From NCBI GenBank assembly GCA_964610155.1, contig CAZSUY010000004.1, positions 67,256 to 131,255 on the forward strand: a stretch of 64,000 nt of DNA. Direction: 5' to 3'. The notes beneath the pieces were generated by a model that saw nothing but the letters and a program-made list of their open reading frames with translations, was not told the DNA's origin and did not search any database. Made by a program: the position numbers and the translations under genes. Numbering within the stretch: position 1 is the stretch's first letter; each line of letters starts with the position of its first letter. Below, piece by piece: positions 51,853 through 59,810 of this stretch. Source of the DNA: JAFGBM01 sp964610155. GTDB lineage: Bacteria; Actinomycetota; Actinomycetes; Actinomycetales; Demequinaceae.

Positions 51853-52638
51853 TCATCTACGGACTACTGGGTTCATCAGGATTCCGATCCCTTCGATCTC
51901 GACCTCGACCCTATCGCCATGGAGGATGTCCGAGATCCCGGCCGGCGTACCAGTTAGCACGATGTCTCCCGGAAGGAACGTCGTCACGGCGCTCACCATC
52001 GACACGATGTTCGGCACATCCCACAGCATGTCCGCGGTTGTCGCCTCCTGGCGTATCTCGCCATTGACCCTGGAGCGGATAGCGAGGTCGGATGTATCCA
52101 GTTCGGTCTCGATCCAGGGTCCAAGCGGAAGAGAGGTATCGAATGCCTTCGCCCGGAACCACTGGTTCTCCAGCCGCTGAGTGTCCCTGGCCGTTACATC
52201 GTTCGCGCAGGTGTAGCCGGCGATAACGCTGAGTGCCGCCTCCGGAGAGACGTCCTTCGCAACCCGGCCGATGACGATGGCGAGTTCCGCCTCGATTTGG
52301 ATCTGGGAACTGTAGTCGGGGAGCACGATGGGGTCATCGGGACCGATGACGGCGGTGTTGGGCTTGAGAAATAGGAGGGGAAGCTCGCTTTCGGCGAGGT
52401 GCCCGAGTTCGGCCGCGTGCTCGGCGTAGTTCCTCCCCGCGCAGACGGCCTTCGACCGGGGGATGACGGGCGCGAGGAGACGGAGGTCGTCGCGCACGAG
52501 CGGAATGCGTTCCCCCGTCGGATGCCCAGGCAGAAAGAGGGGATCCCCGGTTAGGACGACCAGTTCCTCCTCGCCGGGTGGGCCCTCGACGAACGCGTAA
52601 GTGGGGTCCCCCCCTATAGTGAACCGTGCGATGCGCAT
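51853..52638 (-). CDS. Fumarylacetoacetate hydrolase-family protein
   Basis: The 261 residues have the FAH fold: AVCAGRNYAEHAAELG, LPLLFLKPNTAVIGPDDPI, the metal-binding EAELAIVIGR, GYTCANDVTARDTQ, and FLPGDIVLTGTPAGI. These enzymes act as hydratases, decarboxylases or acylpyruvases; the substrate is not clear. Next to gltX it is a common actinobacterial neighbour. ATG 52638 is preceded by TAGCCT (52646-52651) at seven bases, with no Shine-Dalgarno. Confidence 0.92.
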   Translation of the reverse strand: MRIARFTIGGDPTYAFVEGPPGEEELVVLTGDPLFLPGHPTGERIPLVRDDLRLLAPVIPRSKAVCAGRNYAEHAAELGHLAESELPLLFLKPNTAVIGPDDPIVLPDYSSQIQIEAELAIVIGRVAKDVSPEAALSVIAGYTCANDVTARDTQRLENQWFRAKAFDTSLPLGPWIETELDTSDLAIRSRVNGEIRQEATTADMLWDVPNIVSMVSAVTTFLPGDIVLTGTPAGISDILHGDRVEVEIEGIGILMNPVVRR

Positions 52639-52686
52639 GATCCCAAGGCTAGCCGTTGGAGTGCAGCCGAGAGGTACCCTCGTTCC

Positions 52687-53178
52687 ATGGCCACTTCGCT
52701 GAAGGACCTTGCTATGCAAAGCGACTCCCGACTCCACGCGCTCATCGATCTCATCGAATCGAATGGCCTCGAGGAGCGGAGCCTCGGCAACGCCTACCTC
52801 AACCGCCGCGGCGCCGATGTCCTCGCGCACCTTCACGGATGGCACCTGCTCTTCGAGGATTGGCTCAGAGCGGAGGCGGCCGGCGAAGAAGTCGTCATGC
52901 CCGCCCCGGGGCACACCTGGGAGAACCTCCGCGCCCTCAATGATGACCTCTACGAGCGCTACCGCGCCTTCGCGTACGGGGAAATAAATGCTCTCGTCCT
53001 CAAGTCACATGCGCACATGTTCGACCTTCTCCGTGTGCTCCCCGCGGAGGGGCTCACCGATGAGGCAGCCCACCCATGGTCTCCGCGGACTCTCCTCGAA
53101 CTTGCCGCCGAATGCTCCGGCAACCACTACGACTGGGGAATCGAGCGCGTCAAGGCCTCCCTTGGCCAACCCCACTAG
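52687..53178 (+). CDS. ClbS/DfsB-family four-helix bundle protein
   Basis: The 163 residues resemble the DinB-superfamily group ClbS/DfsB (DUF1706): SRLHALIDLIESNGLEER, LAHLHGWHLLFEDWLRAEAAGEE, LKSHAHMFDLLRVLP and CSGNHYDWGIERV. ClbS detoxifies colibactin; the role of relatives is unknown. TACCCT (52675-52680) lies six bases before the ATG, so the gene is probably leaderless. It is divergent from fah with a 48 bp gap. Confidence 0.85.
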   Translation: MATSLKDLAMQSDSRLHALIDLIESNGLEERSLGNAYLNRRGADVLAHLHGWHLLFEDWLRAEAAGEEVVMPAPGHTWENLRALNDDLYERYRAFAYGEINALVLKSHAHMFDLLRVLPAEGLTDEAAHPWSPRTLLELAAECSGNHYDWGIERVKASLGQPH

Positions 53179-53185
53179 CCCCCGG

Positions 53186-53941
53186 ATGGACCTCGCCTCT
53201 CCCTCCCCTGGATGGGATTACTCCGCCCGCTACACCGAGGCGATTGCCCGCATCCGGGCAGCGGAGGCCGCGGGGGGACGGGGCAGTTCGGGGGTTCGCC
53301 TGCTGGTCGCCACCAAGTCGTGGGATGCCGAGGCGGTGCGCGCGGTGGGGGCGGCGGGTGCCCGGCTCGTAGGTGAGAACCGCATCCAGGAACTGGTGGC
53401 CAAAGGGCCCACGCTCCGCTCCACTGGGGCGCGGGTCCATTTCATCGGGCACCTTCAGCGGAACAAGACTCGGGACGCCGTCGAGTGGGCCGATTGCATT
53501 CAGTCCATCGATGGCATCGAGATCGCCGAACGGTTGTCGCGGCTCTGCGTCCAGGCGGACCGCTCGCTCGAGGTCATGATCCAGGTCAACGTCTCCGGCG
53601 AGGAATCGAAAGCGGGTGTGGCACCGGATGAAGCCCTTCCGCTGGCGAGCGCCGTTGCCGGGCTCCCCGCGCTCTCCGTGACGGGCTTCATGACCGTCGG
53701 ACTCAACTCCAGCGACGAGGCCTCCGTACGCGCGGGATACGCCCGATTGCGTGACATCCGCGACCGGGCACTCGTCCTCGCCGAACGGGGCGACGCCCCG
53801 GGCCTCGGCCACGCCTGGGAATTGTCCATGGGGATGTCCAGTGACCTCGAGTGGGCCATCGCCGAGGGCGCTACGATTGTCCGGCTCGGCACAGCCATCA
53901 TGGGTGAGCGAGTACGGGGGGCGGATACTCTGGCGTCGTGA
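53186..53941 (+). CDS. PLP homeostasis protein, YggS/PROSC family
   Basis: The 251-residue alanine racemase-fold protein binds PLP through the lysine in LLVATKSWD and shows LVGENRIQEL, VHFIGHLQRNKTRD and a C-terminal LSMGMSSDLEWAIAEGATIVRLGTAIMG. It buffers free PLP. ATG 53186 is 7 bp after the preceding stop. A coupled gene follows with overlapping stop and start. Confidence 0.92.
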   Translation: MDLASPSPGWDYSARYTEAIARIRAAEAAGGRGSSGVRLLVATKSWDAEAVRAVGAAGARLVGENRIQELVAKGPTLRSTGARVHFIGHLQRNKTRDAVEWADCIQSIDGIEIAERLSRLCVQADRSLEVMIQVNVSGEESKAGVAPDEALPLASAVAGLPALSVTGFMTVGLNSSDEASVRAGYARLRDIRDRALVLAERGDAPGLGHAWELSMGMSSDLEWAIAEGATIVRLGTAIMGERVRGADTLAS

Positions 53942-55071
53942 TGTCGACAATGGTTCCCGATGCCACGGTGGAGTGGCTGCTCTCGAGCGATGAACCTGCG
54001 GCTCGATGGGTCGCGTTGACACGGCTACTTGGCCGGGCTCCCGACGACCCGGACGTGGTTACCGCTCACCGAGCGGTCCTAGCCGACCCGGGTACCCTCG
54101 ACCTGATCGGTCGGCTCGTCGACTGGGACCGCCCGAGTCCGTTGGGCGGCCACAACAGCGCCGCGTACACCCCCAACCTCCTCGGCTTGTTGGCCGACAT
54201 GGGCATCGAGCCAGGAGACGACCCGCGCGTCGACGCCACGATCGAGTCTCTGGTGAATCATCAGGACGAAAAAGGTCGGCTGGCCTCACCCGCGATCTTT
54301 AGCCGCATCGGTCCGGAACCCGTGCTCAGTGCGCTCCTGTGCGACAGCCACGCCATCGTCGAGGTCCTGATTCGGTTCGGCAAGGCCGAACACCAGGCCG
54401 CCCGGCTAGCGCTCGATCGGATGGGTGCCGACCTCACCGTGACCGCGCAAGGCCGAGCCTGGCCGTGCATCCCCCACCACGCATTCCGCGGGCCAGGCCG
54501 GAAAGCCGATGTATGCCCGCAGGTCACGGTGGAGGCCCTGCGGACCGTTTCCCTCCTCAAGGCCGACCGGCGTCCCATGGCTCCGGCCGACCTACTTTCG
54601 GCCGCGCAAACGATCCTTCACGTCTGGACCAACCGTGGAGCGGAGAAGCCCTACATGTTCGGTCATGGGATCTCGTTCAAGACGGTCAAGTGGCCGCCAT
54701 TTTGGTACGGCGCCCTTGCGGTGCTCGATGCCATCGGGCCATACCGGGAGTTGTGGGACCCCAGCGCAGCAGGGCTCGATCCGGCGGATCGCAAGGCCAT
54801 AGCCGAGCTCGCGGCGTGCCTCGTCGCCTACAACTTGGGACCCGAGGGTCGGGTCACACCACGCTCGTGCTACCGCGGTTTTGAGGACTTCTCGTTTGGG
54901 CAGAAGAAACTGCCTTCCCCCTTCGCGACCGCGCGCGTGCTCGCAACCCTTCGACCGTTTGAAGACCTGGCCTCCGACATCGAAAAGGTCGATGTCCTAT
55001 CCCTAACCAGTTCCAAGGGCGGTACCGGAATGGCACGTGGGCCTCGGAGCGGCAAGCAATCCAAAGGGTAG
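53938..55071 (+). CDS. Unknown protein with alpha/alpha-toroid-like repeats
   Basis: The 377 residues are rich in helices. They read like prenyltransferase/terpene-cyclase-type repeat proteins (ARWVALTRLLGRAPDDPDVVTA, GGHNSAAYTPNLLGLLADMGI, KWPPFWYGALAVLDAIGPY), but the QW and DxDD motifs of real cyclases are missing. Many such proteins are annotated only as hypothetical. GTG 53938 overlaps the yggS stop, or ATG 53941 shares one base with it, so translation is coupled. A basic tail (GPRSGKQSKG) ends it. Confidence 0.7.
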   Translation: MMSTMVPDATVEWLLSSDEPAARWVALTRLLGRAPDDPDVVTAHRAVLADPGTLDLIGRLVDWDRPSPLGGHNSAAYTPNLLGLLADMGIEPGDDPRVDATIESLVNHQDEKGRLASPAIFSRIGPEPVLSALLCDSHAIVEVLIRFGKAEHQAARLALDRMGADLTVTAQGRAWPCIPHHAFRGPGRKADVCPQVTVEALRTVSLLKADRRPMAPADLLSAAQTILHVWTNRGAEKPYMFGHGISFKTVKWPPFWYGALAVLDAIGPYRELWDPSAAGLDPADRKAIAELAACLVAYNLGPEGRVTPRSCYRGFEDFSFGQKKLPSPFATARVLATLRPFEDLASDIEKVDVLSLTSSKGGTGMARGPRSGKQSKG

Positions 55072-55117
55072 GATGCGCCTTGAGTCATCCACCTCCGACC
55101 CCGGATACCCTATCCTC

Positions 55118-55855
55118 ATGTCCGAAACTCCATCCAAGCGACGCGAGCGCCCCACCTACGGCACCGAAGAGCACGACCGACAGATATCCCGGCGCCTCAA
55201 TGCCCTACGCGCGGCCGTCCTCGGCGCGAACGATGGCGTGGTCAGCGTTGCCGCTCTCGTCGTCGGCGTTGCGGCCGCCACAAACGTGTCGTCCCAGATC
55301 GCTACGGCAGGCTTCGCTGGTCTCGCCGCCGGGGCACTTTCGATGGCGGCGGGCGAGTACGTTTCCGTGAGTTCGCAGCGCGACGCCGAGGATGCCCAGC
55401 TCGCCCGCGAACGCAAATGGCACCTCGAGCGGCCGAAGTGGGAACTCGAGCAACTGGTGCGGCTCAACATGGAAACGGGGATGTCGGACAAGATCGCACG
55501 GGTCGCCGCGGAGGAGCAGACGGCGCACGATCCCGTCGCGGCCCACGCCCGCCTACACCTCGGAATCAGCGACCCTGAATACCTCACAAGCCCCATCCAG
55601 GCTGGCGTTGCGTCTCTCCTCGCGTTCACCGTCGGCGGGACGATCCCCGTTCTCACAATCCTCCTCGCGGGTCCATCGCTGAGAATCCCGTTGACCTTCT
55701 CCGTCGCCGTCGCATGCCTCGTCGGGACCGGAGCCGCGGCCGCGTACATCGCACACTCACCCAAGAAGCGCGCCATATTCCGCAATGTCATAGGCGGTTG
55801 CCTTGCGCTGGCCATCACCTATGGAATCGGTGCGCTCGTCGGGACCGCCATCTAG
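55118..55855 (+). CDS. VIT1/CCC1-family iron/manganese transporter
   Basis: The 245 residues have VIT-type membrane segments: LRAAVLGANDGVVSVAALVVGVAAA with the conserved Asp, AGALSMAAGEYVSVSSQRDAE, and C-terminal helices (ASLLAFTVGGTIPVLTILLAG, LALAITYGIGALVG). Between them is a hydrophilic stretch with acidic residues where metals bind in plant VIT1. It would move Fe2+ or Mn2+ across the membrane. TACCCT (55106-55111) is six bases before ATG 55118. Its stop is 3 bp from that of cimA. Confidence 0.9.
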   Translation: MSETPSKRRERPTYGTEEHDRQISRRLNALRAAVLGANDGVVSVAALVVGVAAATNVSSQIATAGFAGLAAGALSMAAGEYVSVSSQRDAEDAQLARERKWHLERPKWELEQLVRLNMETGMSDKIARVAAEEQTAHDPVAAHARLHLGISDPEYLTSPIQAGVASLLAFTVGGTIPVLTILLAGPSLRIPLTFSVAVACLVGTGAAAAYIAHSPKKRAIFRNVIGGCLALAITYGIGALVGTAI

Positions 55856-55858
55856 CGA

Positions 55859-57454
55859 CTACTTAGCGACGACCCCCGCGTGGACGAGCCCGTAGGTCAG
55901 CGCCTCCGTCAGCGACTCCCACGAGGCCTCGATGACGTTGGGGCCCACCCCGACGGTCCGCCAGGTCTGACCCGTCTCGTTATCCACGGTCGTGATGAGA
56001 ACGCGGGTGACGGCGTCCGTCCCATGGCTCGCCTCAAGGATACGGACCTTGTAGTCCGTGAGTTCGAACTTCCCGATCTCGGGATAGAGGCCCTGGACGG
56101 CGGTCCGGAGCGCGTGGTCAAGGGCGTTGACCGGGCCGTTCCCCTCTCCCTTGGCATCCACCTTGATGCCCCCCGCCGTGAGGGTGACGGTGGCTTCGGC
56201 GAAGGCCTCCGTCGGATCCTTGGGTGAGGTCTCGACCGCGACGCGCCAACCGTCCGTCGTCCAGTAGCGGGGTGCCTGACCCATCTCTTCAAGCAGGAGG
56301 AGCTCGAACGACGCATCGGCGGCGTCGAAGGTGTAACCCTCCGCCTCGAGCGCCTTGACCCGTTCGGTCACCCGACCGAGTAGTTCGGCCTGTCCCGTGA
56401 GGTCGAAGCCCAGCTCCTTGCCCTTGAGCTCGATCGACGCCCGCCCAGCCATCTCGGAGACGACCATGCGCATGTCGTTGCCCACGTACTCGGGTCGGGT
56501 GTGTTGGTAGAGGTCGGGATCGACGCGGATGGCGGAGGCGTGAAGCCCACCCTTGTGGGCAAAGGCTGACACACCGACGTACGGCTGGCGGGCGAAGGGG
56601 GTGATGTTGGTGATCTCGCTGATGGCGTGGGCGATACGGGCGGACTCCAGGAGTCCACCTTCCCGGAGCGCGGTTGCCCCCCGCTTGAGCTCGAGATTCG
56701 CCGCGACGGCGATGATGTCGGCGTTGCCCGTCCGCTCCCCGTAGCCGTTGATGCAGCCCTGGACGTGGGTGGCCCCTGCGGCGACCGCGGCCATGGTGTT
56801 CGCGACGGCGCAGCCGGAATCATTGTGAGTGTGTATGCCGATCGCGGCTCCGAGCTTGGCCTCCCGCACTTCAGTGACGATCCGGACGATGTCGTCGGGC
56901 AGCATTCCGCCGTTGGTGTCACACGGGACGAGGGTGTCGGCGCCGGCCTCGGCGGCCGTCCGGAGCACCGAGATCGAGTAGGCGGGATCCACCTCGTAGC
57001 CGTTGAAGAAATGTTCGGCGTCTAGGATGACCCGACGCCCCTCACCGACCAGGTAGGCGACGGTATCGCTCACCATCGCCAGGTTCTCCTCGGGCGTCGT
57101 CTTGAGGGCCCGCTCGACGTGCCGGATGTCCGACTTCGCCACGAGGGTGATGATGGGGGCCTCAGAGTCCAGCAGAGCGCGCACCTGGGGGTCCTGCGCG
57201 GCGGTCGTACCGGCCTTTCGGGTCGCGCCGAAGGCCGCGAGTGTGGCGTGGGCGAGTTCGAGTTCCTTGTGGGCGAGGTGGAAGAACTCCGTGTCCTTCG
57301 GAATGGCACCCGGCCAGCCGCCCTCGATGACAGCCACACCCAACTCATCAAGCAAGGGGGCGATCGCCATCTTGTCCGCGACGGAAAGGTTCATGCCCTC
57401 CTGCTGTGCGCCGTCCCTGAGGGTCGTGTCATAGACCTCGATCTGAGCCTTCAT
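55859..57454 (-). CDS. cimA: Citramalate synthase
   Basis: CimA condenses pyruvate and acetyl-CoA to (R)-citramalate, giving isoleucine without threonine. The 531 residues have the DRE-TIM barrel: VYDTTLRDGAQQEGMNLSVADK, CDTNGGMLPDDIV, IHTHNDSGCAVANTMAAVAAGATHVQG, GYGERTGNADI. The C-terminal LeuA regulatory domain (PVNALDHALRTAV) would bind the feedback inhibitor. The internal FAHKGGLHASA is typical of the CimA/LeuA branch. GAAAGGAAG precedes the ATG. A leader-peptide attenuator lies upstream. Confidence 0.95.
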   Translation of the reverse strand: MKAQIEVYDTTLRDGAQQEGMNLSVADKMAIAPLLDELGVAVIEGGWPGAIPKDTEFFHLAHKELELAHATLAAFGATRKAGTTAAQDPQVRALLDSEAPIITLVAKSDIRHVERALKTTPEENLAMVSDTVAYLVGEGRRVILDAEHFFNGYEVDPAYSISVLRTAAEAGADTLVPCDTNGGMLPDDIVRIVTEVREAKLGAAIGIHTHNDSGCAVANTMAAVAAGATHVQGCINGYGERTGNADIIAVAANLELKRGATALREGGLLESARIAHAISEITNITPFARQPYVGVSAFAHKGGLHASAIRVDPDLYQHTRPEYVGNDMRMVVSEMAGRASIELKGKELGFDLTGQAELLGRVTERVKALEAEGYTFDAADASFELLLLEEMGQAPRYWTTDGWRVAVETSPKDPTEAFAEATVTLTAGGIKVDAKGEGNGPVNALDHALRTAVQGLYPEIGKFELTDYKVRILEASHGTDAVTRVLITTVDNETGQTWRTVGVGPNVIEASWESLTEALTYGLVHAGVVAK

Positions 57455-57499
57455 GACCGCTTCCTTTCACCTCTTCGCCGACCGAATCCCAAGCACAAT

Positions 57500-57584
57500 T
57501 AAAAAACCTCCCAAGGTACAGGAGGTCGCGCGCCGGGTGTCCGACGCGCTACGGAATAACGATCGTGGCAAACATCGGGTTCAT
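57500..57584 (-). promoter_or_regulatory. Probable transcription attenuator of cimA
   Basis: On the minus strand, in order: a leader ORF with Ile-Val-Ile codons (57584-57549); a strong hairpin with stem GCGCGTCGG/CCGGCGCGC around ACAC (57549-57528), beginning at the leader stop codon; and a terminator with stem ACCTCC/GGAGGT followed by TTTTTT (57526-57500). cimA begins 46 bp later. The first hairpin can extend by two base pairs past a mismatch into the terminator's 5' arm, so the two partly exclude each other. A ribosome stalled at Ile/Val codons would leave the first hairpin free, and one at the stop would cover it. This is classical attenuation and is inferred from sequence. Confidence 0.7.
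57549..57584 (-). CDS. Attenuator leader peptide MNPMFATIVIP
   Basis: ATG 57584 to TAG 57549, 11 codons: Met-Asn-Pro-Met-Phe-Ala-Thr-Ile-Val-Ile-Pro. The run Ile-Val-Ile near the end is the regulatory feature expected in a leader for isoleucine synthesis, and a hairpin begins at its stop. The ribosome-binding site is not obvious, so it may be leaderless. Confidence 0.6.
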   Translation of the reverse strand: MNPMFATIVIP

Positions 57585-57645
57585 TCTGACACAGGTTCTC
57601 AGGGTCCGGCAAATGCAGCATGTGAGAATCGGATAGCCGAGGGCC

Positions 57646-58191
57646 CTAGTCCTCGGCCAAGCCTCCCTCATTGAGGGCCCGGCGGAGCAGGCGCCATCCG
57701 GGGAGTGCCCCGTCCATGACGGCGTAGAAACGCTTGTTGTGGCCGCGCTCGATGAGGTGGGCGAGTTCATGGACGACGACATACTCGAGGAGCTCTCTCT
57801 CGCGGCGGGCGAGTTCGAGGTTGAGGGTGATGCGCCTGGCGCTGGCGTTGCAGGTCCCCCAGCGGGTGGTCATCCGGCGGATGGTGAAGTCGGGCACGGG
57901 AACGCCGATGCGGGGCGACCATTCGGCGAGCAGGGGTGGAATAGCGCGGCGGAGCTCCCGGCGGAGTCGGTTGGCCTCCGGCCCCGGTTGGAGGGGAGCG
58001 GGCTGGCGGGCAAGGCGTTCGCGATGCTTGGCGATCCATGCGGCCTTGCTTTCCACAAACGCCGCTATGGCGCGATCGGAGACGTTGGTTGGCGCGGTGA
58101 CGCGTACCTCCCCCGACGGGGCCTTGACGCTCAACCGAAGGTGACGGACGGCCTTGCGCGTGACGGTGTAGTCCAGAAACGCCGCGGCCAT
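57646..58191 (-). CDS. YgjP/SprT-like metal-dependent hydrolase (DUF45)
   Basis: The 181 residues have the DUF45 pattern: TRKAVRHLRLSVKAPSGEVRVTAP, RRMTTRWGTCNASARRITLNLEL and the zinc site VVHELAHLIERGHNKRFYAVM (HELAH at 141-145). Function is unknown, related to SprT-like peptidases. ATG 58191 has TACGCT (58198-58203) six bases upstream. Its start codon overlaps the ATG of the divergent mltG-like gene in CATG. Confidence 0.88.
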   Translation of the reverse strand: MAAAFLDYTVTRKAVRHLRLSVKAPSGEVRVTAPTNVSDRAIAAFVESKAAWIAKHRERLARQPAPLQPGPEANRLRRELRRAIPPLLAEWSPRIGVPVPDFTIRRMTTRWGTCNASARRITLNLELARRERELLEYVVVHELAHLIERGHNKRFYAVMDGALPGWRLLRRALNEGGLAED

Positions 58192-59173
58192 GATGGAAGC
58201 GTACACAGACGATTCGCGAGAGACTGTATCCAACGAAAATGGGAAAGAGAACCGCGTCGTGACATCCCCCGAAATCCCGCCGACCATTCCGGCCGTCGAG
58301 CCCTCGACGGCCGTCCCCTCAGGGAAGCGTGGCCGATTCGGCTGGGGGGCCGGGGCGGCCGTCGCTCTTGTCGCCCTCGGCGGGGGCGTGGCGTTCGGTG
58401 CGCTTGGCCCTGGATTCGGCGGTGACGACGCCGCCATTCCGAGCCCCTCGCCCTCGGCGACGATGCCGACCGCGTCTCCGACGGCGTTTATCGAGACAAC
58501 GCGGTTCACCATTCCGGAGTACTTCACGGCCGCCGATATCTTCGAACGTGGCGAGGAGGTGCTAGGCATCCCCGTCGAAGAGTTTGAGGCTGCGGCGGCG
58601 CAGCCGGAGTTGATCGGGCTTCCCCCCGAGGCGAACGGCTCGGTCGAGGGATGGCTCGGCGCCTTCACCTACTGGATCCCCGAGACGGCCACGGCCGCAG
58701 ACGTCCTGGCCGAGATGATCGACGGGACTTTGATGCACCTCGACGCACGCGGCGTCGCTCCCGAGGACCGGCTTGAGGTCCTTACCAAGGCGTCGCTCAT
58801 CGAGAAGGAGGTCAGTCGCGACGAGGACCGCCCGAAGGCCGCGCGCGTCATCGAGAACCGGCTGGCTGCGGACATGAGACTGCAATTCGACTCGACGGTG
58901 CACTACGTGGTCGGGGCCACCAGCGCCTACACCTCTGATGAGGACCGGGCCGTCGACAGCCCCTACAACACCTACTTGTACAAGGGGCTACCAATCGGAC
59001 CGATCTGTTCGCCCAGCCTGCCCTCCATCGACGCGGTGCTGAGTCCGGCCGACGGGACATGGATCTACTTCGTCGCGATCAACCTGGACACAGGCGAGAC
59101 CGCATTTGCGACGACCCCCGAGGAGCACGAGGCGAACGTCGAACTCCTCAGGGCTTGGGAACGCGAGCACTGA
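58190..59173 (+). CDS. MltG/YceG-like endolytic transglycosylase
   Basis: The 327 residues have a short cytoplasmic N-terminus, one transmembrane helix (GWGAGAAVALVALGGGVAFGAL), a small extracytoplasmic domain (TTRFTIPEYFTAADIFERGEEVLGI) and the YceG catalytic region. That region shows LTKASLIEKEVSRDEDRPKAARVIENRL (catalytic Glu), MRLQFDSTVHYVVG, NTYLYKGLPIGPICSPSLPSIDAVLSP. MltG cuts nascent glycan chains. The start may be ATG 58190/58193 or GTG 58259 with GGGAAAGAG upstream. The 3' end overlaps the convergent doc gene by 26 bp. It is not at the usual yceG locus beside aroE/ruvX. Confidence 0.82.
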   Translation: MMEAYTDDSRETVSNENGKENRVVTSPEIPPTIPAVEPSTAVPSGKRGRFGWGAGAAVALVALGGGVAFGALGPGFGGDDAAIPSPSPSATMPTASPTAFIETTRFTIPEYFTAADIFERGEEVLGIPVEEFEAAAAQPELIGLPPEANGSVEGWLGAFTYWIPETATAADVLAEMIDGTLMHLDARGVAPEDRLEVLTKASLIEKEVSRDEDRPKAARVIENRLAADMRLQFDSTVHYVVGATSAYTSDEDRAVDSPYNTYLYKGLPIGPICSPSLPSIDAVLSPADGTWIYFVAINLDTGETAFATTPEEHEANVELLRAWEREH

Positions 59174-59534
59174 GGGTGGTGAGGAGATGCGTGGCGATCT
59201 CCTCGACATCTTGAAGTTCACCCGACGCCACCGCCATGACTAGCTCGAACGCTTGGCCTTGCGTCATCGCGAGTCTGTAGCCGTTCAATCCGATAAAGAC
59301 GACGGTGGCGTGCCACGCGATCCGCTTGTTCCCATCGACGAGCGCATGGTTTGAGACGAGGGAGTGAAGAAGCGCCGCAGCCTTCGCCTCAAGCGTCAAG
59401 TAGGCGTCGGCTCCCATGATGGTTGTGTGGGGGCGCGCGAGCGCGGATCCGAGCAGGCCCAAGTCGCGGGCGGGGCCAACACCGATGTCATCACACAGCC
59501 TGAGCAGGTCCTCCAGCTCAAGGTACCTCATCAC
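59148..59534 (-). CDS. Doc-family toxin (Fic fold)
   Basis: The 128 residues show the Doc hallmarks: MRYLELEDLLRLCDDIG at the start, the Fic core NHALVDGNKRIAWHATVVFI (HxxxDGNKR) and a C-terminal helix. Doc phosphorylates EF-Tu and stops translation. The antitoxin gene is 5 bp upstream. GTG 59534 or ATG 59531 is the start. Confidence 0.92.
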   Translation of the reverse strand: MMRYLELEDLLRLCDDIGVGPARDLGLLGSALARPHTTIMGADAYLTLEAKAAALLHSLVSNHALVDGNKRIAWHATVVFIGLNGYRLAMTQGQAFELVMAVASGELQDVEEIATHLLTTLSARVPKP

Positions 59535-59539
59535 GCGGG

Positions 59540-59746
59540 CTACACCGTGCCGAGTCGCTCAAGGGTCTCCGCCCACTCGGCCTTCGCCTCGGCCGAGAGC
59601 GCATCGAGTTCGTGTCGCCTCGCGTACCGCTCGGCCCGCTCGATCACGGCACGGCGCGTCACCTCCTGCCGGGATGCCTTCTCCTCGGCGACGAGGATGT
59701 CGAGGGCCGCCTCAAGGGCGCTGTCGGTGCGAAGGGTCATGGCCAT
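59540..59746 (-). CDS. Ribbon-helix-helix antitoxin partner of Doc
   Basis: The 68 residues begin MAMTLRTDSALEAALDILVA, a ribbon-helix-helix N-terminus (MTLRxD..LEAALDxLxxEE...RQEVTRRAV), followed by a charged tail that would wrap the toxin. Pairing with Doc and the antitoxin-first order mark a type II toxin-antitoxin module. ATG 59740 is an alternative start. An inverted repeat covers the start region. Confidence 0.85.
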   Translation of the reverse strand: MAMTLRTDSALEAALDILVAEEKASRQEVTRRAVIERAERYARRHELDALSAEAKAEWAETLERLGTV

Positions 59747-59773
59747 ATAGCCATGGTATCACTTTGGTATCAC
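59739..59773. promoter_or_regulatory. Toxin-antitoxin operator region
   Basis: A near-perfect palindrome ATGGC-CATATA-GCCAT (59739-59754) is followed by a direct repeat GGTATCAC-TTT-GGTATCAC (59755-59773). These sit exactly at the antitoxin start and upstream of it, where RHH antitoxins normally bind their own promoter. Confidence 0.65.
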
Positions 59774-59810
59774 CGTCGCCGAAACCGATCACACGACCTA
59801 GCCTGGAGGC

